Shown here: positions 25,163 through 34,009 of the stretch, in pieces
How positions within the stretch are numbered: the stretch's first letter is position 1
How the letters are laid out: every line of letters begins with the position of its first letter
Assembly (NCBI GenBank): GCA_029213025.1
Contig: JARGOZ010000012.1
Coordinates: 1 to 38,838, forward strand
Source: Verrucomicrobiales bacterium
GTDB taxonomy: Bacteria; Verrucomicrobiota; Verrucomicrobiia; Verrucomicrobiales; DEV007
Length of the DNA stretch: 38,838 nt
Reading direction: 5' to 3'
Notes under the pieces: generated by a model
What the model saw: the letters and a program-made list of their open reading frames with translations, nothing else
Database searches by the model: none
Told to the model about the DNA's origin: nothing
Translations under genes and position numbers: made by a program

Positions 25163-25741
25163 ATGAGCCAGGAATCCATCCGTCAACATTTTGAAGAAGC
25201 CGCATCCGTTCTTCATACCTTCCTTGAATCCGAAGCGAACTTTGAGGCCATCGCCGCAGCCGGAGACGCAATGGTGGCCGCCATTCAGAGCGGAAGGAAA
25301 GTCATATCCTGCGGCAATGGGGGTTCCATGTGTGATGCGATGCATTTTGCCGAGGAACTGTCCGGGCAATACCGCGACGCCCGACCGGCCCTCGCCGCTG
25401 TTTCCATTTCCGATCCATCCCACCTAACCTGTGTTGGCAATGACTATGGATTTAATGCAGTGTTCGCCCGCTATGTTGAGGGACTCGGACAGGAAGGTGA
25501 TGTTCTCCTGGGAATTTCAACCAGCGGTAATAGTAGCAATGTTATCAATGCCGCAAAGGCAGCCCGGGAAAAAGGCATTACGGTCGTCGGATTGACGGGT
25601 AAAACAGGCGGCCAACTTGCCGAACTATGTGACATAGAAATTCGAGTGCCCTGGGAAGGATACTCCGATCGAATTCAGGAAATACATATCAAAGTGATCC
25701 ATTCGCTGATTGATCACATCGAACTGGCGACTGCGAGCTAA
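25163..25741 (+). CDS. gmhA: Phosphoheptose isomerase
   Basis: A 192-residue SIS-domain protein of exactly GmhA length. It converts sedoheptulose 7-phosphate to D-glycero-D-manno-heptose 7-phosphate, the first step of ADP-heptose synthesis for the LPS inner core. Diagnostic segments are [20 protein letters not shown] (SIS loop plus the His/Glu of the active site), [31 protein letters not shown] and the C-terminal [14 protein letters not shown] with the second active-site His. No other heptose genes are in the window. Its presence indicates a Gram-negative envelope with heptose-containing glycans. Confidence 0.95.
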   Translation: MSQESIRQHFEEAASVLHTFLESEANFEAIAAAGDAMVAAIQSGRKVISCGNGGSMCDAMHFAEELSGQYRDARPALAAVSISDPSHLTCVGNDYGFNAVFARYVEGLGQEGDVLLGISTSGNSSNVINAAKAAREKGITVVGLTGKTGGQLAELCDIEIRVPWEGYSDRIQEIHIKVIHSLIDHIELATAS

Positions 25742-25749
25742 AAGTTTCT

Positions 25750-25875
25750 ATGCATCACCTAAAGGGACTGGAAACAGATCTGAAATCAGGTGAATGGGAA
25801 AGGAAGTATCCAGAGTTGAGCAGTCAGGAAGAAATTGATCTCGGATACAGACTTGTTGTAGTTCGGGATTGGTAG
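25750..25875 (+). pseudogene. Methyltransferase C-terminal remnant (copy of 21476-22213 gene)
   Basis: From 25768 the frame reads LETDLKSGEWERKYPELSS and on to VVVRDW-stop, 35 residues aligning without gaps to the C-terminus of the methyltransferase ending at 22213 (LESDLKSGEWERKYSELSS...VVVEDW). An ATG at 25750 opens this mini-frame. The rest of the methyltransferase is absent; gmhA ends just upstream. Confidence 0.9.
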
Positions 25876-25897
25876 GACGTATCAACTCAATCCCAGG

Positions 25898-26107
25898 ATG
25901 GATGAAAGTATCGAAGCAGCTGTGCCTGAGGATTTCGACAAACTTGCCGAGTTAAGAATCGAGGCAATGAGAAAGTCTCGAAACGATTGGCCGATTTGAC
26001 CGAACAAGAAGCATCGAGCGGTTTCGGAAGTCGTTTTATCCGAAAAATACCGGAAAAATCAAAAAAGAAGGTGTCCCTGGGGGATTTATTACCGCGACGC
26101 ATCATCA
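25898..26107 (+). pseudogene. GNAT N-terminal remnant (copy of 22215-22664 gene)
   Basis: The ATG at 25898 starts MDESIEAAVPEDFDKLAELR, matching MDLSIETALPEDFDDLVELR of the intact GNAT at 22215. A frameshift occurs near 25970 (after IEAM), giving an early stop, but nucleotide similarity continues in shifted frames through GCATCGAGCGGTTTCGGAAG up to the CATCATCA at about 26107, where it ends before the CoA loop. With the preceding remnant it shows that one segment spanning the methyltransferase/GNAT junction was duplicated. Confidence 0.88.
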
Positions 26108-26109
26108 GT

Positions 26110-26189
26110 GACAAAATCATCGCGGAAAGGTGCTACGAATGTCACGGCCCCGACAAACGGAAAGGGACCTCCGCCTCGATGACCGGTAG
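26110..26189 (+). pseudogene. PSCyt1-type cytochrome remnant
   Basis: DKIIAERCYECHGPDKRKG is readable from 26110 and includes a CxxCH haem-binding motif (CYECH, 26131-26145). A one-base frameshift then yields DLRLDDR followed by a stop. 'CYxCHGPDxxKGxLRLDxR' is the opening signature of the planctomycete/verrucomicrobial PSCyt1 (DUF1549/DUF1553-associated) proteins. Only about 27 residues remain, joined to the GNAT remnant at 26107. The sequence from here to 26382 contains no other recognisable gene. Confidence 0.8.
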
Positions 26190-26382
26190 AGCCCGCTGGC
26201 GTCAATTTCCTGTCACTGCGATACCGGGTTGAGCAAAATGAACAGCAGGCAGGAAGACAAGCGCGAAACGGGTTCATACGGAAACACTAGACGTCGAGTC
26301 AACAGGGCCGGTTACCGCTTTTTCGAGGCGGGACGCTAACCCGGATTTGCATCGCATACCATTTTCCGTTCTGCTGGAAATC

Positions 26383-28377
26383 ATGCAGAATGTGTTTCGA
26401 TCCGCGCTGGCCATCGCCGTAATATTTCTTTCTTCCACAGTTCATTCTTTCGCCGGTTTTCCGCTGGTCGATCCGGAAAACAATGTCGACATCGCCCCGG
26501 TAATCCTTTTCAAAGACGCGCCCGCCATAACCCGTCAGGTAGCAGAGGAGCTGGTGGATTATCTGGAAAAAACCACCGGACAAAAACCGCAACTGCTCAT
26601 CGGCGCTCCCGACCCGCTTCCCGATCGAGCAATCTGGCTGGGCATCCAGCCGGAGTTGAAACAAGCGTTCCCGGCTCTCAACACCGGCTTCACCCATCCC
26701 GAGGAAATTCTGGTCGCGGCAAATGACCGCCACCTGGTCATCGCCGGTCGGGATGTATGGGATCCTGACCACCTGGTCGTTGAGGGGATCGATGAAAAAA
26801 TCCATGGCAAACAGCAGGAATACGGAACCGCGAATGCGATATATACATTTCTACGCGACCAAATCGGTATCCGCTGGCTGTGGCCGGGTGAACTGGGCGA
26901 AGATATACCGCAGCAAAAAACTGTCATCATCGAAAATATGGAGTACCGCTTCCATCCACCGATCCGCGGCAGAGCCGGTGGATTTAATTACTCAACTCTG
27001 AGTAATCGCGGCTATGGCAAAGCACACGACTGGACCCGGAAACAGCGGATACAGCTCAGTTCCCTGGCAATCGGCGGAGGTCACGGCTTTGGTGACTGGT
27101 GGGAACGCTACCACGAAAAACACCCGGAAATCTTCGCCCTGCAACCCGATGGCACCCGCAGTGGTCACCCTTCCCCGCGTAATGCGAAGCTCTGCCAGTC
27201 GAACCCGCTGGTGTGGGACCTGTGGCTGGAGGGAGTCGAGGAGCAACTCGAAGCCGACCCGACACAATTTATCTTTAACGGTTCGCCAAATGATGGTTGG
27301 TCGAGCGGACACTGCACCTGCGAAAAGTGCCGGGCATGGGACCACCCCGATGGCGAACCGCGCCTCATGCACTGGTACCATTACCGCGAGGAACGCCCGG
27401 CTCTTTCCGACCGCCATGTTACTTTCGCCAATACTCTCGCCGGCAAACTGAAGGAGAAGTATCCGGATAAAGATTACTATGTCATGATGCTCAGCTACGG
27501 GCACTCCCGTCCGGCTCCGGTAGAGGCTCGACCGGCGGAAAATGTCATTATGGTAAGCGTGGCGAACTTCTACGGCCGCAGCGGCCTGATCGACCGCGGC
27601 TCTACATGGGGAACCCCGCATCGCGAGCAGTTTCAAGCGTGGGGTAAACTCTCCCATCACCTGATGTGGCGCCCCAACACCGGCAGCCCCGCCGGCTGGC
27701 AGCAGGGCCTGCCCGATGTATCGATCCACCAGACCATCGACGACATCAAATCTCTACATAAAAATAACGGGATCGGTATCTACATTGACGCAGTCTGGGA
27801 ACACTGGGCTACCCAGGGTCCACAACTCTACGCGATGGCTCAACTGTTGTGGGATGCGGAGCAGGATGGTGAAAAAATCCTCGATGATTACTACACCCGG
27901 GCTTTTGGAACTGCAGCTGAAGACATTCGCGAATACTTCACTCTTTTTGAGAAAGCCCGCACCGCTTTTGTCGAGAAACACAACTTCAAAACCGAAAGGA
28001 GCCAATTTCCCGAACTCTATACCGATGAACTGCTGGAAAACGCTGAGGCAATATTGAACCGGGCAAAACCCGAACAGGAAATACATAGCAAACGTGTCGA
28101 TTTCATTCGCGCGGGATTACACTATACCAAACTGCTGGTGCAGAATATCAAAATCATGGATCGCTACTGGGACAAGCCCGACGAAAAATCCGCCGAAACG
28201 GTGAGAGACAACTGGAAGCAGATCGAGCAAATCTGGAATGAATACCCGGGAGCTATCAACATGGGTCCGGTTCGCCCGATCACACCGAGGATGCTCGGCC
28301 TCCACCCGGATCACCCGAATCCGAAGAGGAAGAAAAAGCCGAAAAAGAAAGATCCACAGGATCTGGATCGGAATTAA
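26383..28377 (+). CDS. Secreted DUF4838 protein, glycoside-hydrolase-like
   Basis: A 664-residue exported protein. A Sec signal peptide (MQNVFRSALAIAVIFLSSTV, cleavage likely after HSFA) is followed by a GH20/GH67-type N-terminal alpha/beta domain (about 35-200: AEELVDYLEKTTGQKP, WLGIQPELKQ) and a TIM-barrel-like DUF4838 region. The CTCEKCRAWD cluster and the SPNDGWSSG, YGHSRPAP and YIDAVWEHWATQGPQLY segments are typical of DUF4838. The C-terminus is a basic Lys-rich tail (KRKKKPKKK). It is probably a polysaccharide-active periplasmic or surface enzyme; the glycan is unknown. ATG at 26383 preferred over TTG at 26347 because it starts the signal peptide. Confidence 0.88.
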   Translation: MQNVFRSALAIAVIFLSSTVHSFAGFPLVDPENNVDIAPVILFKDAPAITRQVAEELVDYLEKTTGQKPQLLIGAPDPLPDRAIWLGIQPELKQAFPALNTGFTHPEEILVAANDRHLVIAGRDVWDPDHLVVEGIDEKIHGKQQEYGTANAIYTFLRDQIGIRWLWPGELGEDIPQQKTVIIENMEYRFHPPIRGRAGGFNYSTLSNRGYGKAHDWTRKQRIQLSSLAIGGGHGFGDWWERYHEKHPEIFALQPDGTRSGHPSPRNAKLCQSNPLVWDLWLEGVEEQLEADPTQFIFNGSPNDGWSSGHCTCEKCRAWDHPDGEPRLMHWYHYREERPALSDRHVTFANTLAGKLKEKYPDKDYYVMMLSYGHSRPAPVEARPAENVIMVSVANFYGRSGLIDRGSTWGTPHREQFQAWGKLSHHLMWRPNTGSPAGWQQGLPDVSIHQTIDDIKSLHKNNGIGIYIDAVWEHWATQGPQLYAMAQLLWDAEQDGEKILDDYYTRAFGTAAEDIREYFTLFEKARTAFVEKHNFKTERSQFPELYTDELLENAEAILNRAKPEQEIHSKRVDFIRAGLHYTKLLVQNIKIMDRYWDKPDEKSAETVRDNWKQIEQIWNEYPGAINMGPVRPITPRMLGLHPDHPNPKRKKKPKKKDPQDLDRN

Positions 28378-28567
28378 CAGTATGAAACGGTTTTTTGCTT
28401 TTCCATGCGGAGTCGGACAGACAACATATGCCTTAAATAACATTCGCCAAAAACGGCTTTTGAAAACGGTGTGAAAATAAGCATGCGATAACCAGGGCTA
28501 CGCGCACGGGGCGGATTAGGCAAGAGTCATCATGGCTTAATTCCATTTGTACTCAATCGGGCGATGC

Positions 28568-29320
28568 TTAGTACTCTTCATCGAAATCATCGGTAAAATC
28601 GTCCATACGCATCATGGCCGATAGCGGGTCGAGTTCCCCGGAATCAACCAAAACTATATTCAACGATCTAACAATGTCTTCATCTTTACAGCTTGCCTCG
28701 AACGCATTGATTTCTTTCAGAAGAGTTTCGGGAAGATCCAGGTTTTGGTGGGAATAGAAGGTAGCAATAAACTCCACCGCACTGACAATCGATTTTTCGC
28801 TTTTTCTTTTGATGATATTTTCGGCAATGGTAACCGCTTCCTGGCAGTACCCTTCACATTCCGGATATTCACAGAGTTCCCGGAGTATTTCAAAGGCACC
28901 TTTCACGCGAAGGTATTTTTTATCGTCTTTCTTCAGCCTCGATTTCCGGGCATCTATGCAATAGCTTGCGATTGCCTCCAGTTTTTTCTGATTTTCGGTG
29001 GAAAGGTTTCCGGACGCCGATTCGTCTTCAAACAGATCCCTTTGTTTGGGCTTTGGTGGTGAAGTTTGCCTTTCGATTTCATCTACCATCCAGGCTATTC
29101 TCTCCATCAACCGGCCTTCGTGATCAAATCGACCGTAGCACTTCGATTGTCGCAGTTTAACGATAGCGGCGAGGATGTCTTCGACGTTTTCGAGCGTTGC
29201 ACCGGTTTGAGGCCACAACGTTATACAGCGCGTCAAATCGTGATTAACCTGACGAGGGTTTTCACTTTCGATAATGCGGTTCAGCAGATCGAGCCACAGT
29301 TGCCATGGATTCTTCTTCAT
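28568..29320 (-). CDS. Hypothetical protein, partner of AlkD-like gene
   Basis: A 250-residue, mainly helical, charged protein that I do not recognise. It has no signal peptide or membrane segment; the C-terminal tail is strongly acidic (MRMDDFTDDFDEEY). The spacing of helices (about 110-230) resembles HEAT/ARM or TPR-like repeats. It lies 22 bp downstream of the AlkD-like gene on the same strand and is probably co-transcribed with it. The 190 bp between its stop and the DUF4838 gene hold nothing recognisable. Confidence 0.8.
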   Translation of the reverse strand: MKKNPWQLWLDLLNRIIESENPRQVNHDLTRCITLWPQTGATLENVEDILAAIVKLRQSKCYGRFDHEGRLMERIAWMVDEIERQTSPPKPKQRDLFEDESASGNLSTENQKKLEAIASYCIDARKSRLKKDDKKYLRVKGAFEILRELCEYPECEGYCQEAVTIAENIIKRKSEKSIVSAVEFIATFYSHQNLDLPETLLKEINAFEASCKDEDIVRSLNIVLVDSGELDPLSAMMRMDDFTDDFDEEY

Positions 29321-29342
29321 TTGGAATAGTTGTTACTTCTCT

Positions 29343-30038
29343 CTACTTTTTCCCGGTTTGGTATTTCCGGTCGAATTCGCGGATAGCGATTGAGGGTAGT
29401 TGTTCACGGTTGGTTTCTACATAGCCGTAAACCTTTTGGTCATAGTGTTTGATTGCCGTTCGCAACAGCCAGGAGATGGCTTTGGTGATCAGTTTGTCTT
29501 CTTCGTGTTTGAGTATATCTATGTTTTCCAGGCCCGGAATGATCAACCGGTCATCAGCGATCTGTCGGATGGGTTTGATCAGTAGTACGAGACTGGCACG
29601 ACGATGCTCAATCGATGGTCGTGTTACGAAATCGGATAACAGTGCGAGCCATTCATCCCAACGAATAAGGACCTCTTTGGCGGAGAAATTGGATTGGCAG
29701 GTGGTGTCGATTTCGCGCCAGCCTTCCAAAGTGCCGATCCACTGATCGAGCTTCGACAGTGCAAGTTTTGCACGAAATTTCGGGTACTCGCCAAGCATAA
29801 ATCCGCCCAGGCAGGCTTCGTCTATAGATTCGCCCCGGAAGAGCCCATCCAGCGTAGCCAGCCAGTCATCATAGGTGAGTTCGGCATGATCCAATTTGAA
29901 TCGTTTGACGAAGGTGCGCATCGTCGGGTTACTCATGCCGTAGTGTTTACGGTTCGAGCCACTGAAGCGAAAACAGTCTCCGCGTTTCTCAGTAGGGTGT
30001 GTCGTTACGAACTGATGAAACTCGTGAGCGAAGGACAT
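29343..30038 (-). CDS. AlkD-like DNA alkylation repair protein
   Basis: A 231-residue HEAT-like-repeat protein of the AlkC/AlkD (DNA alkylation repair) family. The GWREIDTTCQS segment matches the AlkD region containing the active-site Trp/Asp, and SIEHRRASLVLLI matches the Arg-bearing helix; DKLITKAISWLLRTAIKHYD is the typical penultimate repeat. AlkD removes bulky or cationic alkylated bases (3-methyladenine, 7-methylguanine) without base flipping. It would act with the unknown protein encoded just downstream. ATG at 30038. Confidence 0.88.
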   Translation of the reverse strand: MSFAHEFHQFVTTHPTEKRGDCFRFSGSNRKHYGMSNPTMRTFVKRFKLDHAELTYDDWLATLDGLFRGESIDEACLGGFMLGEYPKFRAKLALSKLDQWIGTLEGWREIDTTCQSNFSAKEVLIRWDEWLALLSDFVTRPSIEHRRASLVLLIKPIRQIADDRLIIPGLENIDILKHEEDKLITKAISWLLRTAIKHYDQKVYGYVETNREQLPSIAIREFDRKYQTGKK

Positions 30039-30255
30039 GCCGAACCAGACACTGGATTACCGGCATCCGCGAGTGGATTTTGACAGCGAGAAGGTATTTC
30101 ACCGCAAAGGATTCATTAAGGAAAGGGGCAGGCAGCCGCCGGACACCTGTTTACAATCACAGACCCAAATGCCCGATAAACCAGAGCGACGATGACCCGA
30201 ATTTCAGGGGCTGTTGCGCGATCATTTTTTGAAGAATTTACCGCAAAATTCCGGT

Positions 30256-32154
30256 TCACGGAATGGCAGCAGTCTTGAAGTGGATTGGATAACTTACAGC
30301 CTGATATCCCTCCTCGGAACGGAAGTTTTTGAATCTGTTGGAGTTGATGCTGAGAAAGTATTCGTGGCTGTGGCGTAGCTTTACCGGCATAACTATAGTT
30401 TTGCTGTCGATCCAATACGGTTTACCGGTCATCTCAGGGAAAGAGGGGCCACCACCGACAAACGAATTCCCGGCAACGGGATCCATCGGACGGTCGAACT
30501 CGATACGAATTTCGGTAACAGCCGGCGACACGGTGTGATCGCCATTGTCCGGGCTGGCACGGACAACGACCGGGCGATCGACGAGTTCCTCGATCATGAA
30601 TTTCAACAATTTCCTATTATGACCGAGAGCCCCGGGGCACTCTGAACAAACCGTTTCGTACAGTAGCTTCGCCTTTTCATGGCGGCGCTGTGCCATATAG
30701 ATGTGAGCGAGAAAGAATCTGGCATACGGCCCGACCTGTATCCCGTTTCTGTAGTAGCAGTCGTTGTAATTCTCTATTGTTTCAAGAAGCAGTCTTTCTT
30801 TTTCGGAGTGGGTGGTTTCTTTGCGGGCCAGCAGGAGAAAGGCGCAGCCAGTCAAGTTGCAGCCGGGATATCGCTCAACAAACTGCCGCAACTCATCGAC
30901 CGGGCCGCTCACCGCTTTCCGGTATTCCCTGTCGATCTCAGCCAGTTCGGCTTTGGTAAATTTGTCGAGGTCATCGTTCGCTCGAACCCTCGCCAGAGCC
31001 ATATTCTTGCGAACGATGGAATCCGGTGCGTAACTCTTGCGCACGGGCACCGCCACGGACTCGAGCTCCCTGATTCGCTTTTTCAGCGCGCGGATCTGTT
31101 GCTCCGGGGTATCCACTGCGGCGGCCATAGCCATACGTGAGGTTTGCGGCAGGAAAAACAGCAGACTGAGCGCGAGCGCCAGAGCTACAGAAAAAGAACC
31201 TCTGGTAAACCGGATAGGCGGGTTCACCTGCAGCAACCTGTAAATCCGACGCGACAGATCACCTGGAGTCCGGCCCGAGGCAGCCAGTTGCAACAGATTG
31301 GCCGTGCCGGCATGGATCTGCGATGCAGCGACCAGTGTCTCCGCGTAATCGGACCGGGTAGCGCCGGATTCGAGCACCATATCATCGCAGGCGTCTTCTC
31401 TTTCCCGGTCGAGCCAACGGCTCATAATCCAAACAGCGGGATGAAAAAACAGAACTGTCTCCGCAAAACGCTGCAGGAAGACCAGCCGGTGATCATTCCT
31501 TTTGATGTGCGCCATCTCGTGAGCGATGATCATTTCCAGCTGCTCCGTGCTCAGTCCATTTACCGTGGCGACCGGCAGCAGAATGACCGGGCGGAAAAAA
31601 CCCACCACCAGAGGTGTGGTGACCAGATCGCTGATACCGGGAATCGGCGTGGAGGGCAGAATCATGCGTTTTTTCAATTTTCGAAAAGTTGCGAGCAGCT
31701 CCGAATCCTCGATCAGCTTGCGTTTCGCGGCCAGCTTGTGACTTACACTCAGGCCGAAAAACAGCCGCAGTGACATCACCAGAACGCCGAACAAATACAC
31801 CGCGACCAGCCAGCGGCACAGGAGACTCTCCGGGGCTTCGGTGGCAGATGCGGGAACCCTGGCCGCAGGCGATATGGCAGTGGCTTCCCCTGGCAGCACC
31901 TTACCGCCGGATGGAAACAAGCCGGCAGGGAACCATTTAGAGCTGTCCATCACCAACCCGACGGGGATAGTAGCCAGGCAGAGCATCAGACCGGAAAAAT
32001 ACAGAGCGGCGCGGTGTCTCGCCTGCAGGTGACGGAAAGCGGTACCTGGAATCCAGATCGCAATGAAAATGACCAGACCGGAGCACAGGGAAAAGGCCAG
32101 CACTTCCACAATCCTGTCTGGAGAGAGAAACGGCAGATCAGCGATCATATTCAT
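30256..32154 (-). CDS. M56 (BlaR1/MecR1-like) peptidase with C-terminal Ig-like domain
   Basis: A 632-residue membrane protein. Four hydrophobic segments lie near residues 13-37, 50-70, 113-135 and 325-345; the zinc protease motif HEMAH is at about 212-216, followed by Glu in REREDACDD. After the last membrane segment come a heptad-like helix (IRALKKRIRELESV), a TPR-like helical region with the cysteine-containing YPGCNLTGCAFLLL, and an Ig-like Big_5-type domain (about 530-632; SPDNGDHTVSPAVTEIRIEF). It replaces the penicillin-binding sensor of BlaR1, so it senses something else. The pair with BlaI is coupled: BlaI's stop lies 5 bp from the ATG, and a TTG at 32163 overlaps it. Confidence 0.92.
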   Translation of the reverse strand: MNMIADLPFLSPDRIVEVLAFSLCSGLVIFIAIWIPGTAFRHLQARHRAALYFSGLMLCLATIPVGLVMDSSKWFPAGLFPSGGKVLPGEATAISPAARVPASATEAPESLLCRWLVAVYLFGVLVMSLRLFFGLSVSHKLAAKRKLIEDSELLATFRKLKKRMILPSTPIPGISDLVTTPLVVGFFRPVILLPVATVNGLSTEQLEMIIAHEMAHIKRNDHRLVFLQRFAETVLFFHPAVWIMSRWLDREREDACDDMVLESGATRSDYAETLVAASQIHAGTANLLQLAASGRTPGDLSRRIYRLLQVNPPIRFTRGSFSVALALALSLLFFLPQTSRMAMAAAVDTPEQQIRALKKRIRELESVAVPVRKSYAPDSIVRKNMALARVRANDDLDKFTKAELAEIDREYRKAVSGPVDELRQFVERYPGCNLTGCAFLLLARKETTHSEKERLLLETIENYNDCYYRNGIQVGPYARFFLAHIYMAQRRHEKAKLLYETVCSECPGALGHNRKLLKFMIEELVDRPVVVRASPDNGDHTVSPAVTEIRIEFDRPMDPVAGNSFVGGGPSFPEMTGKPYWIDSKTIVMPVKLRHSHEYFLSINSNRFKNFRSEEGYQAVSYPIHFKTAAIP

Positions 32155-32159
32155 GACAG

Positions 32160-32564
32160 TCAACGGATTCCACGTTCGCTTTCTTTTTCCTTGTCGATCA
32201 GCTCCCTCAGCTTTTCCAGTTCCTCGCCGGACACAGATTCGGACTGGAGCAAACTAAGCACCATCGATTTTGCCGAACCGTTGAAAACCCGCTTCAGAAC
32301 ATCATTCAGAATCCCGGATGACACCTCACTTTCCTCCACTGCGGCTTCGAAGATGTAGGTATTGCCGTGCATGTTCCTGACGAGGTATTCTTTCTCGACC
32401 ATCGTATTCATGGTGGTAACAATCGATGTGTGTGCCAGAGGCCTGTCAGCCTCGGATTCCAGCAGCTTACGCATGTCGCGAACGGGCATCGCCCCGTGGC
32501 TCCAGAGGATCTTCAGAATGATCAGTTCCAACTCAGTGGGAAAACGTGATTTGGGTCGTGCCAT
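32160..32564 (-). CDS. BlaI/MecI/CopY family repressor
   Basis: A 134-residue winged-helix repressor: ELELIILKILWSHGAMPVRD is the first helix pair and LAHTSIVTTMNTMVEKEYL the recognition helix and wing of the Penicillinase_R family. The C-terminal half (KSMVLSLLQSESVSGEELEK) is the dimerisation part and contains the cleavage-region helix. It represses its own operon with the M56 protease, which would relieve repression after a signal. A Shine-Dalgarno-like GGAAAG lies just upstream of the ATG (complement of 32572-32577). Confidence 0.93.
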   Translation of the reverse strand: MARPKSRFPTELELIILKILWSHGAMPVRDMRKLLESEADRPLAHTSIVTTMNTMVEKEYLVRNMHGNTYIFEAAVEESEVSSGILNDVLKRVFNGSAKSMVLSLLQSESVSGEELEKLRELIDKEKESERGIR

Positions 32565-32731
32565 CGAATACTTTCCATAGTTGAATTGCCTCCGGTAAAA
32601 ACCGAGAGCAAAACATCATTTAAAAAAACAGTTCCATTCCATTGAAATGCAAAGATTTCCCGGGATGGAGTTCAATTCCTTACTCGCGCAGACGATGATG
32701 TCGAATCTTGAAGTTGTCAATTTTTGCCAGG

Positions 32732-32905
32732 ATGGATCCGAACAGAATCGAACAGATCGCAGTGATGCTTCCGACGAAGCCACGCTCGCTGGGCGATCCT
32801 ATCCCGGAACGGAAGCGCCGGGATGTGCTACGGGAACATCCCTCTCTTGTCTGGGGCCGCAGGTTTCGCGCATTGCGAATCATGAACAAGAAGCAACAGA
32901 CATAG
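32732..32905 (+). CDS. Short unassigned open frame, possible gene fragment
   Basis: A 57-codon frame starting MDPNRIEQIAVMLPTKPRSL and ending before 32906. It lies in the 376-bp gap between the blaI start and the phosphoesterase stop. The 'IAxMLPxxPxGLGxP' style of opening is reminiscent of the N-terminus of some verrucomicrobial heparinase-like or DUF proteins, so this may be the decayed start of such a gene. No independent evidence for expression; nothing else is seen in the gap. Confidence 0.3.
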   Translation: MDPNRIEQIAVMLPTKPRSLGDPIPERKRRDVLREHPSLVWGRRFRALRIMNKKQQT

Positions 32906-32940
32906 ACTCAGGGAGAAGTGGCGCATTTGGTCTTTTACGA

Positions 32941-33867
32941 CTAACGGAATATCAGACTGTGGGAAGGCTGTCGACCGGTGCCTTTGATCTCGAGTCGATC
33001 AGAATAAAGTTCGGCTATCGCATAGGCATTCTCGAGTTCGCTGGGCAATATGCCATCGAGAGTGAGGTAGTGGAAGCCGTTCGACTCGACGTAGGCTCCG
33101 GAGTGGTTGTGCCCACTGATGTAGGCTTTGGCGCATTGGTGTTTTTGAAAAAGCGTCTCAAACAGGGCCGGGCGCCAGAGCGATAGCGCATTGTCAGGAA
33201 GCACTGGGTGATGCCCGAGAATGATGGCGAATTCTCCCGCTTTCTCCGTCGCTGCCAATTCGTTTTCTATCCAGGCGATCTGCCCGTCGGCGGGACGACT
33301 ACTGTAGCGAATGCGTTGGTCCGCATGTTCCGCAGGACCACCTGGGGCGGTGATCATTTCCAACTCGACCTTCGCCGCGAGGAACATTTTGTTTGGTGGC
33401 AGGCTGCTGTAGAGACTGAGTTCAGTCGTATCGATGACGATGAACCGGCATCCGCCGTGATTGAAACTGTAGTAGTTTTTCTCCATCCCAAGGCGCGCCG
33501 GAACTTTTTCCTTCAACTCACGCGCAACGCTGAAATCGTGATTTCCCAGAGCATGATAAAGTTTCGACTCGTGTCGTGCCGCGATCGGATCAAGGACATC
33601 GAAGCTGGCGAAATCCCGATCGATCCAGTCTCCGAGATGGAATGAAAATTCGACCCGACTGCGGTTCATCGTCTCGATAGCTTCGCCGAGTTTGCGCGGA
33701 CTCTCGCGGTAGAATTTATTACCACGAGGTTCGGCGTCCATATACTGACAGTCGGCCATCAGTCCGAATCGGAGCGGGGCCTGTTTTTCCTCTGCGGCAG
33801 CGGCATGAAGCGCACCGGCTGCCAGTGTTGAGCCGGTCGTGGTGAGGAATTGTCGTCGTGTCGTCAT
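32941..33867 (-). CDS. Tat-exported metallophosphoesterase (ADP-ribose/CDP-alcohol pyrophosphatase-like)
   Basis: A 308-residue calcineurin-like phosphoesterase. The N-terminus TTRRQFLTTTGSTLAAGALH is a twin-arginine signal peptide with an AAA cleavage region. The five metal/phosphate motifs are present in order: LMADCQY (variant of DxH with Cys-Gln), GDWID, GNHD, GHHP and GHNH. The ADCQYMDAE start and overall size match the ADPRibase-Mn-like family, which hydrolyses ADP-ribose and CDP-alcohols. It would act in the periplasm. ATG at 33867. Confidence 0.9.
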   Translation of the reverse strand: MTTRRQFLTTTGSTLAAGALHAAAAEEKQAPLRFGLMADCQYMDAEPRGNKFYRESPRKLGEAIETMNRSRVEFSFHLGDWIDRDFASFDVLDPIAARHESKLYHALGNHDFSVARELKEKVPARLGMEKNYYSFNHGGCRFIVIDTTELSLYSSLPPNKMFLAAKVELEMITAPGGPAEHADQRIRYSSRPADGQIAWIENELAATEKAGEFAIILGHHPVLPDNALSLWRPALFETLFQKHQCAKAYISGHNHSGAYVESNGFHYLTLDGILPSELENAYAIAELYSDRLEIKGTGRQPSHSLIFR

Positions 33868-33964
33868 GAGTCCGGAGAATAAAGCAGGAGACGCGGAGCC
33901 GTCCAGCCCCTGTTCCCGGATAGTTGAATCGGCCGGTTATTGCGACCATCGTCGTAGCAGTTTC

Positions 33965-34009
33965 GAAAGTGTACCCTGTACACTACTGGAGCGTACAGGG
34001 TACACTTTC
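33965..34009. repeat. Palindromic repeat, 17-bp arms
   Basis: Perfect inverted repeat: GAAAGTGTACCCTGTAC (33965-33981) and its complement GTACAGGGTACACTTTC (33993-34009) around the 11-bp loop ACTACTGGAGC. It shares the GTACCCTGTAC core and the GAGC-ended loop with the element in the citrate synthase gene at 17101. It is REP/MITE-like, could also end transcription as a hairpin, and lacks a T-tract. Confidence 0.9.

Noticed and set aside
25987..26232. An 81-codon plus-strand frame joining GNAT and cytochrome sequence.
   Set aside because: It reads through two unrelated gene remnants in mixed frames, so it is a chance opening across a deletion junction.
26992..27729. A 245-codon open frame on the minus strand opposite the DUF4838 gene.
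   Set aside because: It lies wholly inside a well-supported gene, has no domain, and reflects GC-rich codon use on the other strand.
31144..31773. A 209-codon plus-strand frame opposite the M56 peptidase.
   Set aside because: Antisense to the HEMAH-containing coding region, low-complexity composition, no family signature.
32647..33186. A 179-codon plus-strand frame running into the metallophosphoesterase gene.
   Set aside because: Its second half is antisense to the conserved C-terminus of the phosphoesterase; no motif of its own.
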